From assembly GCF_028737265.1 (NCBI RefSeq), contig NZ_JAQZAK010000004.1:372001-436000 (forward strand): a DNA stretch of 64,000 bases, in the 5' to 3' direction. Below are positions 7,134 to 13,901 of this stretch, in pieces. The translations under genes and the position numbers were made by a program. The DNA comes from Actinomycetospora callitridis. GTDB lineage: Bacteria > Actinomycetota > Actinomycetes > Mycobacteriales > Pseudonocardiaceae. The notes beneath the pieces are model-generated. The model was not told where the DNA came from, did not search any database, and was given only the letters and a program-made list of their open reading frames with translations. The number at the start of each line of letters is the position of its first letter. Position 1 is the first letter of the stretch.

Positions 7134-7698
7134 GCGTCCAGCGTGGCCGTCGCCCACGGAGTTGACCAGGCCGGCGGGGGACGGTGACCACCGTCGGGGG
7201 ACCGGGGGCGAGGGTGGGTCGTCGCGCCGGCGTGTCCGTCGCACAGGTGCCCGCGGGAGCCGGCTGATGTGCGTGTGGGGCGTCTTGCGGAACAGGCGCA
7301 CGGAACCCTCCGGGTCCGCGAACCGCCCGCCGGTCCGGTGGCACGGTCGAGCGCTTCTCCGGGCCCGTGTCGTCATGCGCCGGCACCGGCACCGCCCGAT
7401 CGACCAGCAAGGTAGGCCCCTGCCCGAGCATCGCCGATCACGCCGGGCGCCCTGGGCCTCGTTGGGAGCTCGACGCCCATGTCGACGAGCGGGCCGCCGG
7501 GGCGCGCGGGACGACGCGCTCGACGCCACGTGGGCACCGAGTCATCACGCATTGTGATGGTCGACGAGCCGGCCCCTCGGGCTGGTGCTCCACGCTGGGG
7601 TCCGCCCGCGCTCACCGGCCCCGCTCGCGGGCGGGCCCCCGGTCCTTCGGAACGGGCTCCGGGCCCTCTCCGTGGCGCTCATGGCGCCGGTGCGCTGC
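7134..7698. other. 565-base stretch without a convincing gene
   Basis: Frames here are open only through G/C bias; none has both credible codon use and a protein-like translation. The one discrete signal is a 17-base inverted repeat CATCAC-GCATT-GTGATG at 7543-7559, which could be a repressor operator. The stretch separates two reverse-strand genes (7133 and 7699), so it should hold the promoter of the small membrane-protein gene. Confidence 0.4.
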
Positions 7699-8442
7699 TC
7701 AGTACGTGTCGCACGAGACGTTGGTGTACTGCCCGCGGACCGTCTGCGTGTCCACCACGCGGTCGCCCTCGCGGATGGTGCAGGTCAGGTCGCCGCCGCC
7801 GCCGCCCGTGATCGAGCCGGACCCGGTGACCATCGCCCCCCCGTCCTGGATCGTGACCGTCTGCCGCCACGGGAGCGTCCGGTCCTCCTCGGAGTCGTAG
7901 CCGCCCGTCGAGTTCGTGAACCCGACGCGCCCCGCGGAGTCCTGGTCCGTGCTCGTGACCTCCAGCGTGTACGTCCGCGGGCCGGCCACGAACGGCTCGG
8001 AGACGTCCCCCGGGCCTCCGGGCAGGCCGGCGAACGCCTCGTCGATCGCGGCCACGTACGCCGCGGTGAACACGAACGAGAGGACGAGCCCGAGGACGGA
8101 GAGCCCCAGGCCCACGGCGCTCATCACGACCCGCGAGCCGCGCCGCCGGCCGATGAGCACCGCGGCGACCCCGATCCCGACGCCCACGAACCCGACGAGG
8201 ATGCCCGCCTGGTTCAGCACCGGCACCGGGGAGAGCGCGAGGCAGACGATCCCGAGGACGAGCGCGGCCACCGCCCAACCGTTGCTGGACGAGCCTCCGG
8301 GCGGGACTGGAGCCGGCGCCTGCGGCGCCATCGCCGGCCGCGCGGGAGCGGCGACCGGCGCCGCCGACCGGGACGGGGCGAGCTGGACCGTCGGCGCGTC
8401 GAGCGGGTCGAGCCCGCGGCGCGGCTCGCGGGGGAGCGTCAT
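7699..8442 (-). CDS. DUF4190-type membrane protein with MmpS-like C-terminal domain
   Basis: A 247-residue protein. Residues 1-55 are Pro/Ala-rich and cytoplasmic. Two membrane hairpins follow (AVAALVLGIVCLALSPVPVL, GILVGFVGVGIGVAAVLIG and VGLGLSVLGLVLSFVFTAAY), typical of DUF4190 proteins. The C-terminal 95 residues form an extracytoplasmic beta-rich domain (YTLEVTSTDQDS, VGFTNSTGG, LPWRQTVTIQDG, LTCTIREGDRVVD, VSCDTY), which resembles the immunoglobulin-like part of mycobacterial MmpS proteins with its two cysteines. MmpS proteins assist MmpL transporters, but no mmpL is nearby, so the role here is open. Confidence 0.7.
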   Translation of the reverse strand: MTLPREPRRGLDPLDAPTVQLAPSRSAAPVAAPARPAMAPQAPAPVPPGGSSSNGWAVAALVLGIVCLALSPVPVLNQAGILVGFVGVGIGVAAVLIGRRRGSRVVMSAVGLGLSVLGLVLSFVFTAAYVAAIDEAFAGLPGGPGDVSEPFVAGPRTYTLEVTSTDQDSAGRVGFTNSTGGYDSEEDRTLPWRQTVTIQDGGAMVTGSGSITGGGGGDLTCTIREGDRVVDTQTVRGQYTNVSCDTY

Positions 8443-9066
8443 GTCCGTTGTGTCGGGTTGGCCTCACAGATCGTTACTGCCTGGTCACGGATACCGAACA
8501 CGTCCGGTTCACCTCGCTCTCGACCTGCCACCAGTCGCCCAGCCCGAACCGGCGACGTCGTGAGTTCCAGCTCCCGCCGGCGAACCACACGGAGGAGACC
8601 GCGGACCCCGGGGCGAACAGGTCACCCAGATTGGGGCTTCCAGAGTCGTTCCGCCGATTCTTGCGCCTGATCCCCATCACCGTTGCCCTCTCCGTCGGCG
8701 CCCACCGTTACTGCTTGTAGTTTGCTCGTCCCGGGAATCATGTCGTTCTTCACCTGGCGCGCTGATTGCTCCCGGAAGAACCCGGAATCGGGCCGCGGGT
8801 CGCGAGGAGGAGAATGTGCCCGTAGCTGGCCGGCGCTGGAGAATGTCGGCGGTAAGCAGCCACCGAGCTCGCTCGTGACGTCGTTCTCCGGCATGGCGTC
8901 CAGGGCGCTCACTCGTCGTCTCCGCGGGGCGCAGGAGGTCCTTGTGGACCTCGTAGGGAGAACGGACTGATGCTCGATCGTCTCGTCCGAGGGGCCGGAC
9001 CCGTAGCGGTTTCCCCTGATCTCGGGGTTCTCCCGGCGCTGGCCTGATGCCCGTGCTGGTGGGACG
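8443..9066. other. Lower-GC intergenic stretch with one short doubtful frame
   Basis: This 624-base stretch lies between the MmpS-like gene and tRNA-Met. It is noticeably poorer in G/C than its surroundings: I count 26 A/T in 8701-8760, about 57% GC. A reverse frame at 8474-8680 encodes 68 residues, ending NRTCSVSVTRQ, with a Trp-rich middle (SSVWFAGGSWNS). It is the only translation here that looks protein-like, and I cannot assign it. GTTACTGC occurs twice (8473-8480 and 8707-8714). The composition suggests decayed or horizontally acquired DNA. Confidence 0.4.
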
Positions 9067-9144
9067 TGGTGGGGCAGGTCGGGCTCGAACCGACGACCTG
9101 ACGGATTATGAGTCCGCTGCTCTGACCAGCTGAGCTACTGCCCC
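9067..9144 (-). tRNA. tRNA-Met (CAT), elongator type
   Basis: Read on the reverse strand, the acceptor arms GGGGCAG and CTGCCCC pair perfectly. The D arm GCTC/GAGC, anticodon arm GCGGA-CTCATAA-TCCGT with anticodon CAT, and T arm GTCGG-TTCGAGC-CCGAC are all intact. The discriminator is A and CCA is encoded (9069-9067). A C-A mismatch at the acceptor top, as in initiator tRNA, is absent. An elongator tRNA-Met is therefore most likely; a lysidine-modified tRNA-Ile(CAT) is the alternative. Confidence 0.92.
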
Positions 9145-9590
9145 CCGGGCACCGCGGACCTCCGGCGACCCGCCCCCGGGCGTCGCGGCGGGGCGAGCGT
9201 ACGACACCGCCGGGCGACGCCGGCGCGACACCGCGCCCCGCCGTCCACCCCCGCACGAGGGGCACCTTGCGCATGATCAACAGGTCGGAACGCCTGCCGA
9301 ACGTGCCCCTCGCCGGACGTCGGCGCCGCCACCGTGTCGATCACATGACACCCCGTTACCGGAACGTGACATCGCGGAGATCCGCCAGCGCGGGACCGAA
9401 CACGGGCTTGACATGCCACATCGACGACGAGGCGCGACGAGCGGTCGTCACGGCTCGTGATGATCTCGTTACCGACCGGCCGAAGGGGCCGTTTCGTCTT
9501 GAATCGGACGTCGGATGGCGGTCATGGTTCGGCCGCTCGGTCCACTGTTGGTCCGAACGTGTTCACCGTCCTGATCGGGAAGGACCCCCC
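9145..9590. other. Non-coding stretch between tRNA-Met and a small secreted protein
   Basis: No convincing gene lies in these 446 bases. It should carry the tRNA-Met promoter (reverse) and the promoter of the secreted-protein gene (forward). TTGACA occurs at 9408-9413, but no well-placed -10 hexamer follows. GGGAAGGA just before 9591 is the ribosome binding site of the secreted protein. Confidence 0.35.
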
Positions 9591-9779
9591 ATGAAGAAGA
9601 GCACGATGCGTCTCGCGTTCGCCGTTGTCGCCGTTCCGGCGGCCGTCACCGGCTTCGCCGCCCCGGCGGCCAACGCGGTCGAGCTGGCGCCCTACGCCCA
9701 CCAGCTCGACAAGGACGTCGCGGCCACCGAGGCCGAGGTCGGCGCGGTCGTCGACGACCTGGGCTTCGCCGCCGAGTAG
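9591..9779 (+). CDS. Small secreted protein with Sec signal peptide
   Basis: A 62-residue protein. Residues 1-29 form a clear signal peptide (MKKSTMRLAFAVVAVPAAV, then FAAPAANA with cleavage after ANA). The mature part is only about 33 residues, acidic and helical (LDKDVAATEAEVGAVVDDLGF). A good site (GGGAAGGA) precedes the ATG. The frame stops at TAG 9777-9779, but the next codons in the same frame read Asp-Gln-His three times and remain open for about 100 codons. The visible stop could therefore be a recent mutation or a readthrough site. Function unknown. Confidence 0.65.
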   Translation: MKKSTMRLAFAVVAVPAAVTGFAAPAANAVELAPYAHQLDKDVAATEAEVGAVVDDLGFAAE

Positions 9780-9806
9780 GACCAGCACGACCAGCACGAC
9801 CAGCAC
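9780..9806 (+). repeat. Three 9-base tandem units (GACCAGCAC)
   Basis: GACCAGCAC is repeated three times directly after the TAG stop of the secreted-protein gene, in the same frame, where it would encode Asp-Gln-His each time, followed by Asp-Glu-Pro. Its phase matches the gene upstream. Confidence 0.7.
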
Positions 9807-9834
9807 GACGAGCCGCTCCCCACAGCAGCTTCCG

Positions 9835-9886
9835 CGAGGGCCCGGGCCGGATCAGCTCCCCACGAGGAGCCCGACCCGGGCCCTCG
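9835..9886 (+). terminator. Strong hairpin terminator after the secreted-protein gene
   Basis: CGAGGGCCCGGG (9835-9846) and CCCGGGCCCTCG (9875-9886) form a perfect 12-base-pair stem closing a 28-base loop that can itself fold. There is no T-run. It lies 55 bases after the TAG stop and is the likely end of that transcript. Confidence 0.7.
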
Positions 9887-9973
9887 GCGCTGCCGGGGTG
9901 GCGCAGGGGCTGGACATGGTCGCGATCGCCGACGACTCTGTGGGGACGTCACCCCGAACGCTCGGAGGCCGCC

Positions 9974-10135
9974 ATGCGCCTGGGACGTCGACTCTCCGCC
10001 GGCATCGCGGAAGACCCGCCGGACACCCCGGAGGTCCCCGCGGACGAGGTCGCCCCGATCAGGGCCGACGAGGTGAGGGCGGCGGAGACAGGGACGGGGC
10101 AGCGTGAGCCGGCCGAGCAGCTGGTCGATCGCTAG
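9974..10135 (+). CDS. Small acidic hypothetical protein
   Basis: A 53-residue frame from ATG 9974: basic start (MRLGRRLSAGIAEDPPD), then an acidic, Pro-containing tail ending EPAEQLVDR. Codon use (third-position G/C in nearly every codon) supports translation. It overlaps the following Cys-rich gene by 32 bases, so the two may be coupled. No family is recognised. Confidence 0.45.
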   Translation: MRLGRRLSAGIAEDPPDTPEVPADEVAPIRADEVRAAETGTGQREPAEQLVDR

Positions 10136-10814
10136 GCACCGCGGGCCGGAGGGTCCGCTCACCGGGTACAAGATCGCCTACCCGATGATCTCGGCGGACT
10201 CGCGGCGCGTCGGCTTCAACGGCGTGGCCCTGGGGCGCACCCAGGTCTACGGCCAGGTGGCCGACGCCGTCTGCATTCAGAGCCCCCGTCACCACCCGCC
10301 GTCGTCCTGGTGCGACTGCGGGTTCTACTGCTTCCACACCCTCGAGGACGCGCGCGACCTCGCCTGCGACCCGCAGTACCAGCACTGCGTCCTGCTCGAG
10401 ATCGCCGCGTCCGGCCGCTTCGTGCGCTACGAGCTGGGGCTGCGCTACGCGCGCCAGACCGTCCGCACGGTGCGCCTCGGGCGGTGCGGCTGCGGTCGGG
10501 TGTCGACGGCCCTGGCCGACGGCGGGCCGGGCGTCGTGGGCTGGCGGCGGCTGCACCCGGTGTGCGGTCTGTGCGCCGGACCGCGGCCCGTCCTCACCCT
10601 CGCGGCGTTCGGGACACTGAGCGGCGGCATCACGGTCTGCAGCGACCAGGCCGGCGACGATCCGGACGCCGTCTTCGCCCCGCTCGCCGGGGTGGCCGAC
10701 GACGTCGACGAGGCCTCGCTGGTCCCGCTGCTCTCCGCCGAGGTCGCGCTCCTGCAGGCCCGCCTCGACCAGGTGCAGAGCCGCCTGGAGCAGCTGACCC
10801 ACCGCTCGGAGTGA
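10104..10814 (+). CDS. Cys-rich hypothetical protein, possible zinc-binding
   Basis: A 236-residue protein from GTG 10104, although the conserved-looking part starts near GYKIAYPMISADS. It carries cysteine clusters WCDCGFYCFH, GRCGCGR and PVCGLCAG spread over residues 75-165, suggesting two zinc sites. The last 45 residues are a predicted coiled coil (SAEVALLQARLDQVQSRLEQLTHR). There is no signal peptide, so a cytoplasmic protein is expected. The start overlaps a 53-residue upstream gene, and a short palindrome follows the stop. No family is recognised; an unusual zinc-ribbon scaffold or regulator is possible. Confidence 0.6.
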   Translation: MSRPSSWSIARHRGPEGPLTGYKIAYPMISADSRRVGFNGVALGRTQVYGQVADAVCIQSPRHHPPSSWCDCGFYCFHTLEDARDLACDPQYQHCVLLEIAASGRFVRYELGLRYARQTVRTVRLGRCGCGRVSTALADGGPGVVGWRRLHPVCGLCAGPRPVLTLAAFGTLSGGITVCSDQAGDDPDAVFAPLAGVADDVDEASLVPLLSAEVALLQARLDQVQSRLEQLTHRSE

Positions 10815-10852
10815 TCGCGCCACGCCCGGCCCCCGGGCGACGTGCCGCGATC
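10813..10852 (+). terminator. Nested palindrome after the Cys-rich gene
   Basis: GATCGCG (10813-10819) pairs with CGCGATC (10846-10852), and an inner GCCCGG/CCGGGC hairpin lies between them. It begins inside the stop codon of the Cys-rich gene and ends 24 bases before the next start. Confidence 0.5.
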
Positions 10853-10876
10853 CCCCGGCTGGGGTAGGCAGGACCC

Positions 10877-12517
10877 GTGAGCACCCTGGAGCTGGGCCCC
10901 CTCCTGCGCCACGTCGGCACCACCACCGCCACGATCTGGGTGGAGACGAGCGAGGCGTGCACCGTCGAGGTGCTGGGCGCCTCGGCGCCCACCTTCCAGG
11001 TCTGCGGGCAGCACTACGCGCTCGTCGTCGTCGACGGGCTCGAGCCCGGCACCTGCCTCCCCTACGAGGTCCGACTCGACGGTGAGCTCGTGTGGCCCCT
11101 CCAGGGCACCGGGACGCCGCCGAGCTACCTGCGCACGCGCACGGAGGTCGAGGACACCGGTCGCCTCCGGTTCGTCTTCGGCTCCTGCCGTTACCCCCCG
11201 ACCGACGACGCCGACCTCGAGGCGTCGCTGGGCATCGACGCGCTCGATGCCTTCTCCGTGCGCCTCATGGACGAGGTCAGGGCGGCCGACGATCCCGCGT
11301 CGGTCCTGCCCGACGCCCTCTGCCTGCTCGGCGACCAGGTCTACGCCGACGAGATCACCCCGCGCACCGAGCAGTGGATCCGCTCCCACCGGGACCCCGA
11401 CGACGAGTCCGGCCCGGGCATGGAGATCGCGGACTTCGGCGAGTACGCGCACCTCTACAGCGAATCCTGGACCGACCGCGAGATGCGGTGGCTGCTCTCG
11501 ACGGTGCCCACCGCGATGATCTTCGACGACCACGACGTCCGCGACGACTGGAACACCTCGCAGGCCTGGCGCGATGAGATGGCGAGCAAGCCGTGGTGGC
11601 CGCAGCGCATCCGCGCGGGGCTGTCGTCGTACTGGGTCTACCAGCACCTCGGCAACCTCGACCCCGCGACGCGGGACGCCGACCCGCTCTACCGCAAGGT
11701 GCTCGAGGCCGACGGCGACGTCTTCGACCTGCTCGCGGACTTCGCCGGCCGCGCCGACGCCGAGGTCGGCGAGCCCAGCGGGGTGCGCTGGAGCTACCGC
11801 TGGGACCTCGGGAAGACCCGGCTGCTCATGGTCGACTCGCGGTGCGCCCGGGTGCTCAACGAGAACGACCGCCTGATGATCAACGACCACTCGTTCACCT
11901 GGATCGAGGAGAATGCGACCCCCGACGCGGGCGAGGACGTCGACCACCTCCTGCTGGGGTCGTCGATCCCGTGGCTGATGCCGCCCGCGGTCAGCCACTT
12001 CCAGTCGCTCGACGAGTGGGCGGCCGCGCGGGGCAGCAAGCTCGCCGAGACCGTCCGCCAGGCCGTCGACCTCGAGCACTGGCCGGCGTTCCGGGCGTCG
12101 TTCGACCGGCTCGCGGACCTGGTGCGCGGCGTCGCGTCGGGCCCGGACGCCCCCGCGACGGTCTGCGTGCTCTCCGGCGACGTCCACCACAGCTACGCCG
12201 CCGAGGTGCGCTACCCCTCCCCCACCCGCTCGCGGGTCTACCAGCTGACCTGCTCGCCGGTGCGCAACGGCGTCCCGTGGTTCATGGAGTACGTGTTCGC
12301 CCTCGGCTGGTGGAAGGGCCTCACCTCCGCGCTGGCGCGCGTCGCCCGGGCCGCCGGGATCGGTGACCTGCCGATGAGCTGGTCGCCGATCGGCGGGCCG
12401 TGGTTCGGCAACGCCGTCTCCACGCTCGAGGTCAACGGCCGCGCGGCGCGGATCCGGGTGGAGCGTTCGGGCACCCGCGGCGGCCTCGAGGCCGTCGCGG
12501 AGCTCCCTCTCACCTGA
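10877..12517 (+). CDS. PhoD-like alkaline phosphatase / metallophosphatase
   Basis: A 546-residue protein with the PhoD layout: an N-terminal beta domain (GPLLRHVGTTTATIWVET) and then a metallophosphatase core with FGSCRYPP, LLGDQVYADEI, IFDDHDVRDDWN and LSGDVHHSYAAEV, the last supplying metal-binding histidines. PhoD proteins hydrolyse phosphodiesters with Ca and Fe. No signal peptide or twin-arginine motif is visible at the GTG start, unlike secreted PhoD, which suggests a cytoplasmic or differently exported enzyme of the type common in actinobacteria. A hairpin terminator follows the stop. Substrate is uncertain. Confidence 0.85.
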   Translation: MSTLELGPLLRHVGTTTATIWVETSEACTVEVLGASAPTFQVCGQHYALVVVDGLEPGTCLPYEVRLDGELVWPLQGTGTPPSYLRTRTEVEDTGRLRFVFGSCRYPPTDDADLEASLGIDALDAFSVRLMDEVRAADDPASVLPDALCLLGDQVYADEITPRTEQWIRSHRDPDDESGPGMEIADFGEYAHLYSESWTDREMRWLLSTVPTAMIFDDHDVRDDWNTSQAWRDEMASKPWWPQRIRAGLSSYWVYQHLGNLDPATRDADPLYRKVLEADGDVFDLLADFAGRADAEVGEPSGVRWSYRWDLGKTRLLMVDSRCARVLNENDRLMINDHSFTWIEENATPDAGEDVDHLLLGSSIPWLMPPAVSHFQSLDEWAAARGSKLAETVRQAVDLEHWPAFRASFDRLADLVRGVASGPDAPATVCVLSGDVHHSYAAEVRYPSPTRSRVYQLTCSPVRNGVPWFMEYVFALGWWKGLTSALARVARAAGIGDLPMSWSPIGGPWFGNAVSTLEVNGRAARIRVERSGTRGGLEAVAELPLT

Positions 12518-12538
12518 CGGGTCCCGGGGTTCGTCAGC

Positions 12539-12579
12539 CTGGGGGCCACGCTGACGTTCATCGTCAGTAGCTCCCCCAG
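12539..12579 (+). terminator. Two-step hairpin after the PhoD-like gene
   Basis: Outer arms CTGGGGG/CCCCCAG (12539-12545 and 12573-12579) and inner arms CTGACG/CGTCAG (12551-12556 and 12562-12567) nest in one structure 21 bases after the stop. Confidence 0.6.
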
Positions 12580-12731
12580 CTCGAACGATGCGACGAGGAC
12601 CGGGAACCGTCGGCGCTGTCGCTGCGTCGAACCCCATGTGCCGGATCGGGTGCGATCCGGCGCATGTCGCTACCCGCCCGGGTCGCGGCGTCGTTCTACG
12701 GTCGAAGGTCGAGCAGCGGAGGGAGGCGAGC

Positions 12732-13901
12732 GTGCGGTTCGTGCACACCGCCGACTGGCAGCTCGGCATGACGCGCCGGATCCTGGGCGCGCGCCCGCCC
12801 AAGGAGGCCGGTGGGCTCACGGGCGAGGCGCAGGCGCGCTTCGCCGAGGCCCGGCTCGACGCGGTCCGGGCGCTCGGGCAGATCGCCGACGCGCAGGGCG
12901 CCGCGTTCGTCCTGGTCTGCGGCGACGTGTTCGAGTCCAACCTCGTCGGCCCCGACGTCGTCGCCCGCGCCTGCGAGGCGCTCGGGTCGTTCCGCACCCC
13001 GGTGCTGCTCCTGCCCGGCAACCACGACCCCGCCGACGCCGCCTGCGTGCTCCGCAGGCCGGACTTCGTGCGGCGGTGTCCCGCGCACGTCCGGGTGCTC
13101 GACACCCCGGGGGTGCACGAGATCGCGCCCGGCGTCGAGGTCGTCGCGGCCCCGTGGCGTTCCAAGCACCCGCTCACCGACCTCGTCGGCGAGCAGTTGG
13201 CCGCGCTCGAGCCGGCGCCCGCGGGCACGCTGCGGGTCCTCGCCGGGCACGGCGAGCTCGACGTGCTCGACCCCGACGACGACGAACCGGCCCGCATCCG
13301 CCGCGACGGGGTGCTCGCGGCGCTGGCCGACGGCCGGGTGCACTACGCCGCGCTCGGCGACCGGCACTCCGTCTGGACCGACGCCGTCGACGACCGCATC
13401 CGCCACGCGGGCACGCCGGAGGTCACCGACTTCGACGAGGTCGACCCGGGCCACGTCCTGGTGGTCGACCTCGACGAGCGCGCCGCGCGCGTGACGACGG
13501 AGACCGTGGGGCGCTGGCGGTTCGTGCGCCACGACGCCGCGCTCGACACCGACGCCGACCTCGACGCGCTCGACGCCCGGCTCGCCGCGCTGCCCGACAA
13601 GGAGCGCACCGCGGTCCGGCTCGCCCTCGTGGGCACGCTCTCGCTGCGCCAGCGCTCCCGCCTCGACGACCTGCTCGCCGGGCACGGGCTCGCGTTCGCG
13701 GCGGTGGAGGTGGTCGAGCAGCACTCCGACCTCGCGACCGTGCCCGACGACGCCGACCTCCACGAGCTCGACCTGCACGGGTTCGCCGCCGACGCCGCGT
13801 CGGAGCTCTTCGCCGCGGCCGCGCCCGCCGAGGGCACGGGCGACGCCGAGTCCCGGGACGCGCTCCGTCTGCTGCACCGGCTGGTCGGGAGCCCCCGATG
13901 A
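12732..13901 (+). CDS. SbcD/YhaO-like DNA repair exonuclease subunit
   Basis: A 389-residue calcineurin-like phosphoesterase from GTG 12732, with AGGGAGG upstream. The phosphoesterase motifs appear in order: HTADWQLG (motif I), CGDVFES, PGNHDPAD, LAGHGELD and ALGDRHS. In SbcD/Mre11 proteins motif I usually reads D-x-H; here Gln replaces the His, as in the mycobacterial Rv1277 group. The C-terminal third forms the capping region. It overlaps the AAA ATPase gene by ATGA and should form a nuclease-ATPase complex with it that processes DNA ends. Mn-dependent nuclease activity is inferred from the family. Confidence 0.87.
   Translation: MRFVHTADWQLGMTRRILGARPPKEAGGLTGEAQARFAEARLDAVRALGQIADAQGAAFVLVCGDVFESNLVGPDVVARACEALGSFRTPVLLLPGNHDPADAACVLRRPDFVRRCPAHVRVLDTPGVHEIAPGVEVVAAPWRSKHPLTDLVGEQLAALEPAPAGTLRVLAGHGELDVLDPDDDEPARIRRDGVLAALADGRVHYAALGDRHSVWTDAVDDRIRHAGTPEVTDFDEVDPGHVLVVDLDERAARVTTETVGRWRFVRHDAALDTDADLDALDARLAALPDKERTAVRLALVGTLSLRQRSRLDDLLAGHGLAFAAVEVVEQHSDLATVPDDADLHELDLHGFAADAASELFAAAAPAEGTGDAESRDALRLLHRLVGSPR

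Noticed and set aside
7373..7615. 80-codon reverse frame in the 7.1-7.7 kb gap
   Set aside because: Codon third positions are not biased as in neighbouring genes and the translation is low-complexity Arg/Gly/Ala.
9408..9460. Sigma-70-type promoter from TTGACA upstream of the secreted protein
   Set aside because: No acceptable -10 hexamer occurs 16-18 bases downstream, and the distance to the gene is about 180 bases.
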